Shown: piece by piece, positions 21,527 through 33,576 of the stretch
Layout of the letters: each line of letters begins with the position of its first letter
Numbering within the stretch: position 1 is the first letter of the stretch
Source of the DNA: Bactericera cockerelli
Lineage: Eukaryota; Arthropoda; Insecta; Hemiptera; Triozidae
Reading direction: 5' to 3'
NCBI GenBank assembly: GCA_024516035.1
Contig: CM044961.1
Coordinates: forward strand, 32,980,402-33,044,401
Length of the DNA: 64,000 nt
Notes under the pieces: model-generated
What the model was told of the DNA's origin: nothing
Database searches by the model: none
What the model saw: only the letters and a program-made list of their open reading frames with translations
Made by a program: the position numbers and the translations under genes

Positions 21527-21598
21527 TTCAATGCGAACATCTTCTATTTTTTTTTTTTTTTTAATAACTTATGGTTTTAATGATAGGAAGGTTTTAAT

Positions 21599-21815
21599 TC
21601 CGTGCATTGGTAGTCAAGTGGTTAAGCGTAGGTAGCGTAGGGATCCGCTGGTTCGAATCCCACCTGATGCATGAATTTTTCCTTATTAATTTGAGTATGT
21701 GACCAACTGACCACTAACATAATAATAAGATTCTGAGGGTTAGGTGGTAGAAAATGCTTTGAGCAATAACCTAGTCTGTTGGTTACCTTCCACTAAAGAG
21801 TGATATTATTATAGT
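21599..21815 (+). repeat. SINE-B with a deleted anticodon region
   Basis: The head lacks about 17 bp between GTGGTTAA and GCGTAG; the B box and full tail are present. Confidence 0.8.
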
Positions 21816-22140
21816 GCACATTTTATGCTAGATGCCTACTATTTTAATGCTTTTTTGGTTAACTGCAAAGCTTTTTAGAGTTTTACATTGGTTAACTAGA
21901 GTACTAAAGAGTTCGGTAAGTACACCTTTGCAAATGCTCCTCGAAATTTTTCATTACATTTTCCTCCAAACAATTCTGATATCATTTTTGAAACCTGGAA
22001 AAAGTGAAGACGCCTTGATGAAAATACCAGATGTCACCCAAATGCACACACATATGAGATGAAAATAACTGGAGAGACCATCAGAGAGGGAGATGTGGAA
22101 TCAATTCATCAAATTGTTTTATATTTTATTAAAAAGAAGA
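21816..22140. other. Sequence without a recognised gene
   Basis: A 76-codon open frame near 21832 has no recognisable similarity. Confidence 0.3.
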
Positions 22141-22495
22141 CGGAATAAATGGAGAAGATGAGTTGGAAACAGCAGGTGGAGGAGGAGGAGAAGGAGAAGT
22201 AAGAGAGAGGAGGTGGTGGAGAAGGAAGAGGAGGAGAAGGAGAAGGACGAGAAGGAAGCTGAGGAGAAGGAGGAGGATGAGAAGAAAGAGGAGGAGGTGA
22301 TTCAGAGTAAGAAGGATAGGAAAAATGTATAGATGAATGAAAAGAAGGAGAAGAAGAGAGGTTTGGAGGAAGATGACTCTAAAATAGCAAGTGGTAGTGG
22401 AGGAGAGGAAGAAGAAAGCAGGAGAGGAAGAAGAAGAGGGATGAGAAGGAGGCGTAAGAGGAGTTTAAGAAAAAAGAGGAAGTTGGGTGAAGGAA
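22140..22495 (+). repeat. GGA-rich purine low-complexity tract
   Basis: GAGGAGAAGGA variants without a fixed period. Confidence 0.9.
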
Positions 22496-22889
22496 GGAAC
22501 ATGACTCTAAAAGAGTCTATCTTATTAAGTCATTGCTTAGCATCGGTTTTCCCTATCTTAGACAGTACACAATCCGAGACTTAGCGCCACAGAGACATTA
22601 CAAAAACGTCTCTTAATTTCTCTCTTAAATTTAAATTTCCCTCTAAGAACTATTTGAACTATTGTGGGAAGATATTTTTATCTTTTGAATGTGGGTATAC
22701 GCTTATTTCCTAGTGAAGTTATTTTGTAGTATAATACTATGTGTAGTTTCAGGGAAGATTTTTATCTTTCGAATGTGGGTATACCCTTTTAGTGAAGTTA
22801 TTTTGTAGAAACAAATACACAAAAAGCTGGGGAAAGAAATGTAGCAGGCGGAAAAGCGTCGAGGAATGGACGCTGTGGGGAAACAAGAG

Positions 22890-22965
22890 TCGGGGGTGGG
22901 AGTTGAACCCAGGGCTAAGCGTTTGACATGCAGGTGTCAGGAGTGAGCTGACCGTATCGGAGATA
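22890..22965 (-). repeat. tRNA-like SINE head, degraded
   Basis: The reverse strand contains GACACCTGCATGTCAAACGC and TGGGTTCAACTCCCACC, a T-arm-like stem. Confidence 0.45.
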
Positions 22966-23120
22966 TTGATGGAGTGCTCTCAAGAGATCTGAGGACAGGG
23001 ATTGAGAGTCTGAGACTGGGGACTTTGCTTGCTTTCTTTCCTTTTGCCTCTCACACACATGAACACACCCAGAAAATCTTTTTCTGTTCGTATTGTTTCC
23101 CTCTCTTTTCTCCTTCTATA

Positions 23121-24785
23121 CAGGGTGTCCCACCAAACTTGGACACCTCAAATTACTCGGCCCCTGAAAGAGTTTTTGAAAAATAAAAAAATCTAGGGTA
23201 CATGTGCTAATTATGCGGTTTCAGTTATGAAATTTTTTTTATACAGGGTGGTTCAAAAGTCAGAAATTGAGGTGTGAACTTTCGATTTTTAAATGGATCA
23301 ACCTGAATTTTATTTGATAATTTTACTTCTAAATGATTCCTGAGTACTTTTTTAAACAAAAATATTACATACAGGGTGGTTTTTTTTCGACCAATTTTTT
23401 TTCTAAATCTTGAATAACTCAAGTTCGGTTAATTCTTTCGATAACAAGAATACAAAGTGTTTGTGCAACAAATACACGCACTTTTAATTGGCATCAAAAT
23501 TTTTTATACAGGGTGGTTCACAAGTGAAATAATGACTTGATTTTTTTTAGAACCGAGTTTTTTTAGTTTTTTATTTAGGATTAATAATTCTTGTCTAATT
23601 TTACACATTTTTCGTTAGTCATATCGAAAAACAAAACTAAAGTGTTGTACAGGGTGAGACATAATTTATTTGTAACACCCTGTATATGGGCAGTCAAAGA
23701 GACGCAAAATGAAATATAAAGACTAAATATGCAAGAAAAACTTTGATTTTTAATTAAACTAAAAAGTTATGGTGTTTTAACTAATATTGTCGCATGGACC
23801 ACCCTGTAGATATTTTCTTAAACTATCATGTAGGTACTCTAAGTTGTATAAAATTCAACGAACACTTCGAATCATGTGGGAAAAACAAGTAAAAAACACG
23901 AATTTGAAGCCATTTTCAATTTGGTGTCCACACTGAATGATTTTAAAACTTGAAATATAAAAGTAGGTAGGTCAATTTTGTGTAGACACAAAATTGAGCA
24001 TGGCGTTTTAAATTCATTTTTTTTTTCTTTCAGATTTGGACTCCTCGTTGAATTTTAGACAGTTTCGACTACCCATATGATGGTTTAAGAAAATATCTAC
24101 AGGGTGGTCCATGCGACAATATTAGTTAAAAAACCATAACTTTTTAGTTTAATTAAAAATCAAAGTTTTTCTTGCATATTTAGTCTTTATAATTAATTTT
24201 GCGTCTCTTTGAGTGCCCATATACAGGGTGTTACAAAAAAACTATGTCACACCCTGTACAACACTTTAGTTTTGTTTTTCGATATGACTAACGAAAAATG
24301 TGTAAAATTAGACGAGAATTATTAATCCTAAATAAAAAATTAAAAAAACTCGGTTTTAAAAAAAATCAAGTCATTATTTCACTTGTGAACCACCCTGTAT
24401 AAAATTTTTTGATGCCAATTAAAAGTGCGTGTATTTGTTGCACAAACATTTTCTATTCTTGTTATCGAAAAAATTAACCGAACTTGAGTTATTCAAGATT
24501 TAGAAAAAAAATTGGTCGAAAAAAAACCACCCTGTACGTAATATTTTTGTTTAAAAAAGTACTCAGGAATTATTTAGAAGTAAAATTATCAAATAAAATT
24601 CAGGTCGATCCATTTAAAAATCGAAAGTTGACACCTCAATTTCTGACTTTTGAACCACCCTGTATGAAAAAAATTTCATAACTGAAACCGCATAATTAGC
24701 ACATGTACCCTAATTTTTTTTATTTTTCAAAAACTCTTTCAGGGGCCGAGTAATTTGAGGTGTCCAAGTTTGGTGGGACACCCTG
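23121..24785. mobile_element. Giant palindromic element P1, copy A (1665 bp)
   Basis: The left end is TATA|CAGGGTGTCCCACC and the right end is its reverse complement followed by TATA. The whole element folds: each half of about 800 bp is a near-complete inverted copy of the other, meeting near 23950. Inside each arm the CAGGGTG motif recurs about every 125-145 bp (23244, 23372, 23519, 23650, then inverted at 23676 and 23800). Short frames such as the one starting MSYSRFRKKIGRKK occur once per arm and are repeat sequence, not genes. TA flanks suggest Tc1/mariner-like mobilisation, which is inference. Confidence 0.9.
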
Positions 24786-24817
24786 TATACATAGGAACAA
24801 ATTACATAAGATATATG

Positions 24818-24962
24818 TAACCGACCTCAGTAGCTTAATCGATAAGGCGCCGCACTTGTAACCTGGAGGTCGGTAGTTCAAGTTCCGGTTTCAGCGTAGA
24901 TTTAGTAAAGCGAGTTAGAGTAGTTGTAATATCACGAAAGTGATAAACGCAAATATGATGAA
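24818..24962 (+). repeat. SINE-C, nearly complete
   Basis: ACCTCAGTAGCTTAATCGAT, the loop CTTGTAA, GGTAGTTCAAGTTCCGG and the tail with AATATCACGAAAGTGAT are all present. It lies in the 190-bp gap between P1 copies A and B. Confidence 0.85.
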
Positions 24963-24977
24963 TTTTCATAAGATATA

Positions 24978-26632
24978 CAGGGTGTCCCACCAAACTTGGA
25001 CACCTCAAATTACTCGGCCCCTGAAAGAGTTTTTGAAAAATGAAAAATCCTAGGGTACATGGTCTAATTATGCGGTTTCAGTCATGAAATTTTTTTTATA
25101 CAGGGTGGTTCAAAAGTCAGAAATTGAGGTGTCAACTTTCGATTTTTAAATGGATCGACCTGAATTTTATTTGATAATTTTACTTCTAAGTGGTTCCTGA
25201 GTATTTTTTTAAACAAAAATTTTACATACAGGGTGGTTTTTTTTCGACAAATTTTTTTTCTAAATCTCGAATAACTCAAGTTTGTTTAATTTTTTCGATA
25301 ACAAGAATAGAGAGTGTTTGTGTAATGAAAACACGCACTTTCAATTGGCATCAAAAATTTTTATACAGGGTGGTTCACAAGTGAAATAATGACTTGATTT
25401 TTTTAAAAACTGAGTTTTTTTAATTTTTTATTTGGGATCAATAATTATCGTTTAATTTTACACATTTTTTGTTAGTCATATCGAAAAACAAAACTAAAGT
25501 GTTGTACAGGGTGAGACATAATTTTTTTTGTGACATCCTGTATATGGGCAGTCAAAGAGACGTAAAATTAAATAGAAAGACTAAATGTGCAAGAAAAACT
25601 TCGATTTTTAATTATATAAAAAAGTTATGGTATTTTAACTAATATTGTCACATGGACCACCCTGTAGATATTTTCTTAAAACATCATATGGGTAGTCGAA
25701 ATTGTCTAAAATTCAACGAGGAGTCCAAATCTGAAAGAAAAAAAATGAATTCAAAAAGCCATTTTCAATTTTGTGTCTACACCTACCTACTTTTTATTTC
25801 TAGTTTTAAAATCATTCAGTGTGTACACCAAATTGAAATTGGCTTCAAAATTCGTGTTTTTTACTTGTTTTTCCCCACGATTCAAAGTCTTCGTTGAATT
25901 TTATGCAACCTCGAGTACCCACATGATAGTTTAAGAGAATATCTACAGGGTGGTCCATGCGACAATATTAGTTAAAACACCATAACTTTTTGATATCATT
26001 AAAAAACAAAGTTTTTCTTGCACATTTAGTTTTTATATTTAATTTTACGTCTCTTTAACTGCCCATATACAGGGTTTCACAAAAAAATTATGTCTCACCC
26101 TGTACAACACTTTAGTTTTGTTTTTCGATATGACTAACAAAAAATGTGTAAAATTAGGTTAGAATTATTAATCTAAAATAAAAAATTAAAAAAACTCAGT
26201 TTTAAAAAAAATCAAATCATTATTTCACTTGTGAAGCACCCTGTATAAAAAAAATTGATGGCAATTGAAAGTGCGTGTTTTCATTACACAAACACTCTCT
26301 ATTCTTGTTATCGAAAAAAATTAAACAAACTTGAGTTATTCGAGATTTAGAAAAAAAATTGGTCGAAAAAAAACCACCCTGTATGTAAAATTTTTGTTTA
26401 AAAAAGTACTCAGGAACCATTTAGCAGTAAAATTATCAAATAAAATTCAGGTCAATCCATTTAAAAATCGAAAGTTGACACCTCAATTTCTGACTTTTGA
26501 ACCACCCTGTATAAAAAAAATTTCATAACTGAAACCGCATAATAAGCACATGTACCCTAGATTTTTTTATTTTTCAAAAACTCTTTCAGGGGCCGAGTAA
26601 TTTGAGGTGTCCAAGTTTGGTGGGACACCCTG
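24978..26632. mobile_element. Giant palindromic element P1, copy B (1655 bp)
   Basis: Same ends, TATA flanks and arm structure as copy A. It carries the uninterrupted junction AATTCAACGAGGAGTCC (about 25711), which is the empty site for the insertion found in copy C. Confidence 0.9.
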
Positions 26633-26683
26633 TATATGTAAATGTACTATCATAAAACATATAGAACCAATCTCAAGACTATA

Positions 26684-29104
26684 CAGGGTGTCCCACCAAA
26701 CTTGGACACCTCAAATTACTCGGCCCCTGAAAGAGTTTTTGAAAAATAAAAAATCTTAGGGTACATGGTCTAATTATGCGGTTCCAGTCATGAAATTTTT
26801 TTTATACAGGGTGCTTCAAAAGTCAGAAATTGAGGTGTCAACTTTCGATTTTTAAATGGATCAACCTGAATTTTATTTGATAATTTTACTTTTAAATGGT
26901 TCCTGAGTATTTTTTTAAACAAAAATTTTACATACAGGGTGGTTTTTTTTCGACCAATTTTTTTTCTAAATCTCGAATAACTCAAGTTTGTTTAATTTTT
27001 TCGATAACAAGAATAGAGAGTGTTTGTGTAATGAAAACACGCACTTTCAATTGGCATCAAACTTTTTTATACAGGGTGGTTCACAAGTGAAATAATGACT
27101 TGATTTTTTTTAAAACTGAGTTTTTTTAATTTTTTATTTGGGATTTATAATTCTAACCTAATTTTACACATTTTTTGTTAATCATACCGGAAAACAAAAC
27201 TAAAGTGTTGTACAGGGTGAGACATAATTTTTTTGTGACACCCTGTATATGGGCAGTCAAAGAGACGTAAAATTAAAAATAAAAACTAAATGTGCAAGAA
27301 AAACTTTGATTTTTAATGATAAAAAAAAGTTACGGTGTTTGAACTAATATTGTCACATGGACCACCCTGTAGATATTTTCTTAAAACATCATATAGGTAC
27401 TCGAGGTTGTCTAAAATTCAACGACAGGGTGTCTACTGGTCAGGGAAATCCTGGAAAACCTGGAATTATCAGGGAATTTTTCGAGACCAAAAAAGTCAGG
27501 GAAAAGTCAGGGAATTTTGTGAAAAAACACCATAAGTCAGGGAATTTTGTGAAAATACACCAAAAGTCAGGGAATTTTTTCAAGATCCAATTTTTTCATG
27601 AAAATGATAAATAAAAAAAATTCGCCTGCGGCGCCACTGTAATCCAGACGGTGTGATTGATAATGCTTCTTTGGTTAAAAAAAAAAAACACAAAACACTC
27701 TTACCACTTTTTTATAAGATTAACAAAAATTTAGCAGGTTTTTTTCAGGGTTTTTCTTTAGGGTTCCTATTTTTGTGTTGATTTATTACATTTAGTTTTA
27801 CCTTTCCTTATCCTATATGACATGTCTAATTTGCATATATACTATTATTTTAATATGCGTTACCTTTTATGTACTAATAATCAATCATTACATGAGCAAT
27901 TTGTACATAATATCCACCTCTTCGACATCCTGCTGATGTCTATTCCCCACTAATAAATGTTGATATCGTAGAACGTACCAGAAAACTGATTTAATTGATT
28001 TAGAAAAAATGTTTGATTGGTGGCGGTGGGCTTGCAAAAAAAAAAAAAAAAAAAATAGAAGGCAGATTGAGGTCTTATATAATATATATATAATGTCTCC
28101 TTAAAAAAGTAGACTGGAGAAACTGGAAAATGGTCTGGAAAACCTGGAAAAGTCAGGGAATTTTACTTTGACCATTTAGTAGACACCCTGAACGAGGAGC
28201 CCAAATCTGAAAGAAAAAAATGAATTCAAAAAGCCATTTTCAATTTTGTGTCTACACCTACCTACTTTTTATTTCTAGTTTTAAAATCATTCAGTGTGTA
28301 CACCAAATTGAAAATGTCTTCAAAATTTGTGTTTTTTACTGGTTTTTTCCCACGATTCGAAGTCTTCGTTGAATTTTATACAAACTCGAGTACCCACATG
28401 ATAGTTTAAGACAATATCTACAGGGTGGTCCATGCGAAAATATTAGTTAAAACACCATAACTTTTTGATATCATTAAAAATCAAAGTTTTTCTTGCACAT
28501 TTAGTTTTTATATTTCATTTTACGTCTCTTTGACTGCCTATATACAGGGTGTCACAAAAAAATTATGTCTCACCCTGTACAACACTTTAGTTTTGTTTTT
28601 CGATATGACTAACAAAAAATGTGTAAAATTAGGTTAGAATTATTAATCCCAAATAAAAAATTAAAAAAACTCAGTTTTAAAAAAAATCAAGTCATTATTT
28701 CACTTGTGAACCACCCTGTATAAAAAAATTTGATGCCAATTGAAAGTGCGTGTTTTCATTACACAAACACTCTCTATTCTTGTTATCGAAAAAATTAAAC
28801 AAACTTGAGTTATTCGAGATTTAGAAAAAAAATTGGTCGAAAAAAACCACCCTGTATGTAAAATTTTTGTTTAAAAAAGTACTCAGGAACCATTTAGAAG
28901 TAAAATTATCAAATAAAATTCAGGTCGATCCATTTAAAAATCGAAAGTTGACACCTCAATTTCTGACTTTTGAACCATCCTGTATAAAAAAAATTCATGA
29001 CTGAAACCGCATAATTAGACCATGTACCTTAGGATTTTTTATTTTTCAAAAACTCTTTCAGGGGCCGAGTAATTTGAGGTGTCCAAGTTTGGTGGGACAC
29101 CCTG
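26684..29104. mobile_element. Giant palindromic element P1, copy C (1650 bp plus a 771-bp insertion)
   Basis: It begins only 51 bp after copy B ends. The arms match copies A and B. The left arm is split at 27424 by the element at 27425-28190. The right end is followed by TATA and immediately by the next palindromic element. Confidence 0.9.
27425..28190. mobile_element. DNA transposon-like insertion (766 bp) with 5-bp target duplication
   Basis: The ends are CAGGGTGTCTACT and AGTAGACACCCTG, perfect 13-bp inverted repeats. They continue into related CTGGAAAACCTGG and GTCAGGGAATTTT blocks on both sides. AACGA lies on both flanks (27420-27424 and 28191-28195), and copy B has the single AACGA. 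Three tandem units of about 30 bp (GTCAGGGAATTTTGTGAAAA type) run from 27513. No transposase is encoded. Superfamily not assigned. Confidence 0.88.
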
Positions 29105-29108
29105 TATA

Positions 29109-31279
29109 CAGTATGTTTCAGAAAAGGTGGCCACCCCCTCGTAACTTTTGAACGCGACGGAATTTTTCAATTCTGTAAAGTCCTAAGTATAGGAAGTGCC
29201 CTATGGCCCATCCTGTGGTCATATTTATTTTTGGCCCCGGTCGGCCCTTCCGGCTTTTAGGCCATATTTTTTCATTTTTCTCGAGAATTTTAAATGGAAT
29301 GCTATATTTTTTATTCCTGTTAATTAAAGTCCAAGTTAGACTGAGTATAATGAGCTTTTAAAATTTTCAAAAACCTTATCAGGGGCGGAGCTAGTAGGGT
29401 GCAAGTTTCAAAACTGTTACACGCTGTATTTCAGCGTTACTTAGATTTTTTAGTACTTTTTTTATTTTCATAGGTTCAAAATATTGTTTTACACCATATG
29501 AAATCAAAGAAATATTCTTGTTTACTTCTATTCAGGGTCATAGTAAGGTTTTTGTAAAAGTACTTTTTTTCTCACGTCAATTTTTCCGTAAATTGATGGT
29601 GTTCTCGAAATTGGCATTTTTAGAGGTGAAAGTCTGCAATGACATATGTTTTTTATGCTTGAAATCGAAAGAAAACTTAACGGAGAAGCGATTAAGATCA
29701 TAAAAAAAGTAATTTAACCTGCTAGTTTTTTCACGACAGTGTCCGGTAAAGTGGGTGAATTTCGTATTGGATTTTTTTTGTTGAGGAAACACAATTGGCA
29801 TAGAAAATAAATAATACCTAATAAGGGAATAATACTTCAATAAACATAACTAAATGCGAATATAAATGAAGATTATTTCTTCTAAATCAGTGCCGGATAT
29901 TTTTTTTTTTTTTTTTTTTTTTTTTTATCTCTCTCTCTCTCTCTTCTCCTCTTTAAAATAATTGAATTGGTTTAATTTTCACCCTCAAGAGTTTGGTACT
30001 TGACCAGGTATTTTTTCTCTTAAATTTCGACATAATTAGATTTTTATTTAGAGACCTGGTATTCATTACTAGCAACACCAGTATGATTTTTTTTTTTTTT
30101 GGGTTTAATATCGCGTTTCAACTGCATGGTCATATCATAACGGGGGTGTTACCCTCCATTCGCAAGAAACTCACCAACCTGCTAAACACATTTATCTCAC
30201 CCAGCCTGGGTTGGGCCGGAATGCCAGCATCAGACTTCGTTCTCCTCGCTGGACGTTGCTTAACTTCGGTGATCCTACAAGAATCGTTGCATTCAAAGCG
30301 CCATCGGACTGACTCGAGAATGATTGACAATGTGTTTTCTACAGATTTTACCAACTTACCAACTAAAATTGTCTCAAGAGGGGACCCCTAGGCCGACTTT
30401 AGAAGCAGCATTATCCGATAATTATTTTTGATACAACTTGAACTTTGAGAAGTGAAAAAAAGAGAGAGAGAGAGAAAAAAAAAAAAAAAAATCCGGCACT
30501 GATTTAGAAGAAATAATCTTCATTTATATTCGCATTTAGTTATGTTTATTGAAGTATTATTCCCTTATTAGTTATTATTTATTTTTTATGCCAATGGTGT
30601 TTCCTCAACAAAAAAAATCCAATACGAAATTCACCCACTTTACCGGACACTGTCGTGAAAAAACTAGCAGGTTAAATTACATTTTTATGATCTTAATCGC
30701 TTCTCCGTTAAGTTTTCTTTCGATTTCAAACATAAAAAACATATGTCATTGCAGACTTTCACCTCTAAAAATGCCAATTTCGAGAACACCATCAATTTAC
30801 GGAAAAATTGACGTGAGAAAAAAAGTACTTTTACAAAAACCTTACTATGACCCTGATTAGAAGTAAACAAGAATATTTCTTTGATTTCATATGGTGTAAA
30901 ACAATATTTTGAACCTATGAAAATAAAAAAAGTACTAAAAAATCTAAGTAACGCTGAAATACAGCGTGTAACAGTTTTGAAACTTGCACCCTACTAGCTC
31001 CGCCCCTGATAAGGTTTTTGAAAATTTTAAAAGCTCATTATACTCAGTCTAACTTGGACTTTAATTGACAGGAATAAAAAATATAGCATTCCATTTAAAA
31101 TTCTCGAGAAAAATGAAAAAATATGGCCTAAAAGCCGGAAGGGCCGACCGGGGCCACAAATAAATATGACCACAGGATGGGCCATAGGGCACTTCCTATA
31201 CTTAGGACTTTACAGAATTGAAAAATTCCGTCGCGTTCAAAAGTTACGAGGGGGTGGCCACCTTTTCTGAAACATACTG
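29109..31279. mobile_element. Giant palindromic element P2 (2171 bp) with a SINE in its loop
   Basis: The ends are TATA|CAGTATGTTTCAG and CTGAAACATACTG|TATA. The arms (29109-29900 and 30490-31279) are near-perfect inverted copies. The loop holds a T run and a TC-rich tract, and a minus-strand SINE-F at 30101-30310. Frames in the arms mirror each other and are not genes. Confidence 0.9.
30101..30312 (-). repeat. SINE-F, inserted in the loop of P2
   Basis: Reverse-oriented: poly-T at 30087-30100, the core (CACCCAGCCTGGGTTGGGCC) and the 5S head (CTTAACTTCGGTGATCCTAC) up to GCGCCATCG. Confidence 0.85.
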
Positions 31280-31315
31280 TATATCTCTCCATTATGTTTT
31301 AGTTTAGTTACATAT

Positions 31316-31432
31316 TTGTGTCAATCATTTTCGTGATATCACAACTACTCAAATTCGCTTTACTAAATCTACGTTGAAACCGGAACTTGAACCACCGACC
31401 GCCAGGTTACAAGTCCGCCGCCTTATTCGTGC
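31316..31432 (-). repeat. SINE-C
   Basis: The reverse strand shows CTTGTAACCTGGCGGTCGGT, then GGTTTCAACGTAGATTTAG and the GATATCACGAAAATGA tail. Confidence 0.8.
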
Positions 31433-31529
31433 CGGCATTGTTTCTAAACTATCAATGGCAAGACATAATCACATACAAGACAAGACAAAGGCCAATACAT
31501 TCAAGGATGGTGCTGAAGAGAATGGCTTC

Positions 31530-32644
31530 GGCATTAATTTGAGTTTGTGACCACATAATAATAAGACTTAGAGTCTAGGGTTAGGTAGTAGAAAATACTT
31601 TGAGCGTTAACCCGTGAGTACACGCACATAGGGAAAAATTCTCACACGCTCGGCAAAAACGCTAGAACTTGATCGATATTGGTCCTAACCTGTAGGGACC
31701 TGGAGTAGCTGTTGATAATATGTTTATCTAGATGTATCCACAGTCCCTTGAGCTATTTTCAATTTCTGTTGCCCGTGACGGGGCGAAAAGTTCAGATCGG
31801 TCTGAAATGTGAGATTTTTTTTCATCGCGCGTGTACAGACGTAACTTTTTTTTTGAGAGTTTTTTTTTTCTGTTACTAACTATTTAGTTTAATTTAATTA
31901 ATTATTTATAATAATTAGTTTTAATAATTAATTAATATAGTAATAACAATTGTTTTAAATAAAGAAATATATTTTTTTAAAGAAAATTAGTGTGTTTACC
32001 TACCAAATTCGTGATTGTTCACTATTGTTATAATAATTATTATAATGATTTTTAACTAACAAAATATAAACTTTTAACTAACATTAATTAAATTTCTTTG
32101 TAATAACATTAGGTAGTTAGGTACCTTCCTACACTTTTTTTGCTAGATACTGAAATAATTAGTATTCTTTGTAATCTTTCTCCACCTACTATAATGGGTA
32201 CCTAGTTACCTACTTACCTCCTGGTATAATCTAAGTACATTTATTTTTTTATCGTTTCTGTTTTTAGCTTTTAGAAGTACCTAAACAAATATAATTACAT
32301 AATATTCTTGATTATAAGATATACTGTGAATTGCCCTACAAACTTATGTCACTATGGCTTACGATGAACAAATTTTGAAAAATAAAAAAAAATTCAAATC
32401 AGGGGTTCGAACTGTAACCATTTGGAAAAAAAATTGCTAAAATTACTTTAAATATCTTTTAAATACATAAGTTAACTTAATGTATCTTAAAAATATTATA
32501 TAACTCTTCAAGCAGAACGAAATACAAAGCAAAACCAGGTGTGAGAATTTTTTTCATCGCGCGTGCACAGACGTTCGGATTTTTAGCGCGTGTACTCACA
32601 GGTTAACCTCGCCTCGTGGTTCCTTCCACTAAAGAGTGTTATTA
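31530..32644 (+). repeat. SINE-B tail split by a piggyBac-type element
   Basis: Tail sequence runs ATTAATTTGAGTTTGTGACC to GAGCGTTAA (31610). It resumes at 32603 with TTAACCTCGCCTCGTGG and TCCACTAAAGAGTGTTATTA. The tRNA-like head is missing. Confidence 0.85.
31611..32602. mobile_element. Non-autonomous piggyBac-type element (992 bp)
   Basis: TTAA flanks both sides (31607-31610 and 32603-32606), inside a SINE-B. The termini are CCCGTGAGTACACGC and, reversed from the right, CCTGTGAGTACACGC, a 15-bp inverted repeat beginning CC as piggyBac ends do. Subterminal repeats carry TCATCGCGCGTG (31823 and 32554). The interior is AT-rich and encodes no transposase. Confidence 0.88.
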
Positions 32645-32910
32645 GCCAGCGTCGATGGCATGTTGAATACACCGGTTCCCTTCAGAACACCGAAGTTAAG
32701 CGACATCCAGCGAGGTTAAGACTTGAATGGGTGACCATTCAAATTCTAATTCTCGTGACGCTGGCTTTTCCCGGCCCCACTCAGGCTGGGTGAGGTCAAT
32801 GTGAGTAGCAGGTTTGTGAGTTTCCTGCGAATGGAGGGTAAAACCCCCGTCGTGATATGACCATGGCAGTTGAAAGCGACGTTAAACCCCACTTAAAAGA
32901 AAAAAAAAAA
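32645..32910 (+). mobile_element. SINE-F: 5S-rRNA-derived SINE, full length, inserted in a SINE-B tail
   Basis: Same structure as 21244-21521, with about two substitutions between them. GAGTGTTATTA occurs on both sides (32634-32644 and 32911-32921), a target duplication within the TTATTA tail of the SINE-B. The A tail is broken by one G. Confidence 0.93.
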
Positions 32911-32944
32911 GAGTGTTATTATTATTATTATAAATAAAAGACAT

Positions 32945-33570
32945 CTTTGGAATGTTCATAGATACGTAGCATTCTACTAGGGGGAATTGGGGTGTTGTAT
33001 AGGTACAATTCCTTCGGAAACAATGAGAGTAGATCAAGAACAAGTTTGAAAGTGAGTGGAAATATAAAAAAAAAAAAAAAAAATAGATTCAAAACAAAAC
33101 AGTAAGCAAAAAAGCAGAAAAAATAAAGAAAAAACACCAATTTTTCTGTTAAACCATGCGATGTATGTTACCCACGGCACGTATAAGAATAGAGCATTTA
33201 TATCAGACAAATCCTTGGAACGTGATTTGATTACGAAAAGAGGTAAGGTAGATTTTTTCTTTTTCTTTTGAATAGAAAAAAAAGCTTTTGGGGTTTTCAT
33301 GGGGTTTGTTTTCAATTTCATTTTACCCTTTGAACTTTAACTCTGTTACACTAGATGTGATGAGGATTTGAAACCAATATTTTGTCCTTTGGAACGATTT
33401 TTATCGACGCGACATTGACACAATAGATCAGCATAAATCAGTATAAACAGAAAAGTGAGAAGCTGTACTAGATAGAAGTTCCTATCGTTTCGCAGGATAA
33501 ACAGGACATTGTTTCTTAGATTTCTCAAACTTAGAGTGACAACACAAAAAGATTAGGCCATACTCAAGTT
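32945..33570. other. AT-rich sequence without a recognised gene
   Basis: Open frames here are T/A-run artefacts. No repeat partner noticed. Confidence 0.3.
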
Positions 33571-33576
33571 GTTTTT

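Noticed and set aside
23225..26985. Recurrent 65-aa frame beginning MSYSRFRKKIGRKK on both strands
   Set aside because: It lies in each arm of the palindromic element, reads across CAGGGTG termini, and varies like non-coding sequence.
29518..30870. Paired frames in P2 (for example starting MFTSIQGHSKVF)
   Set aside because: They are mirror images in the two palindrome arms.
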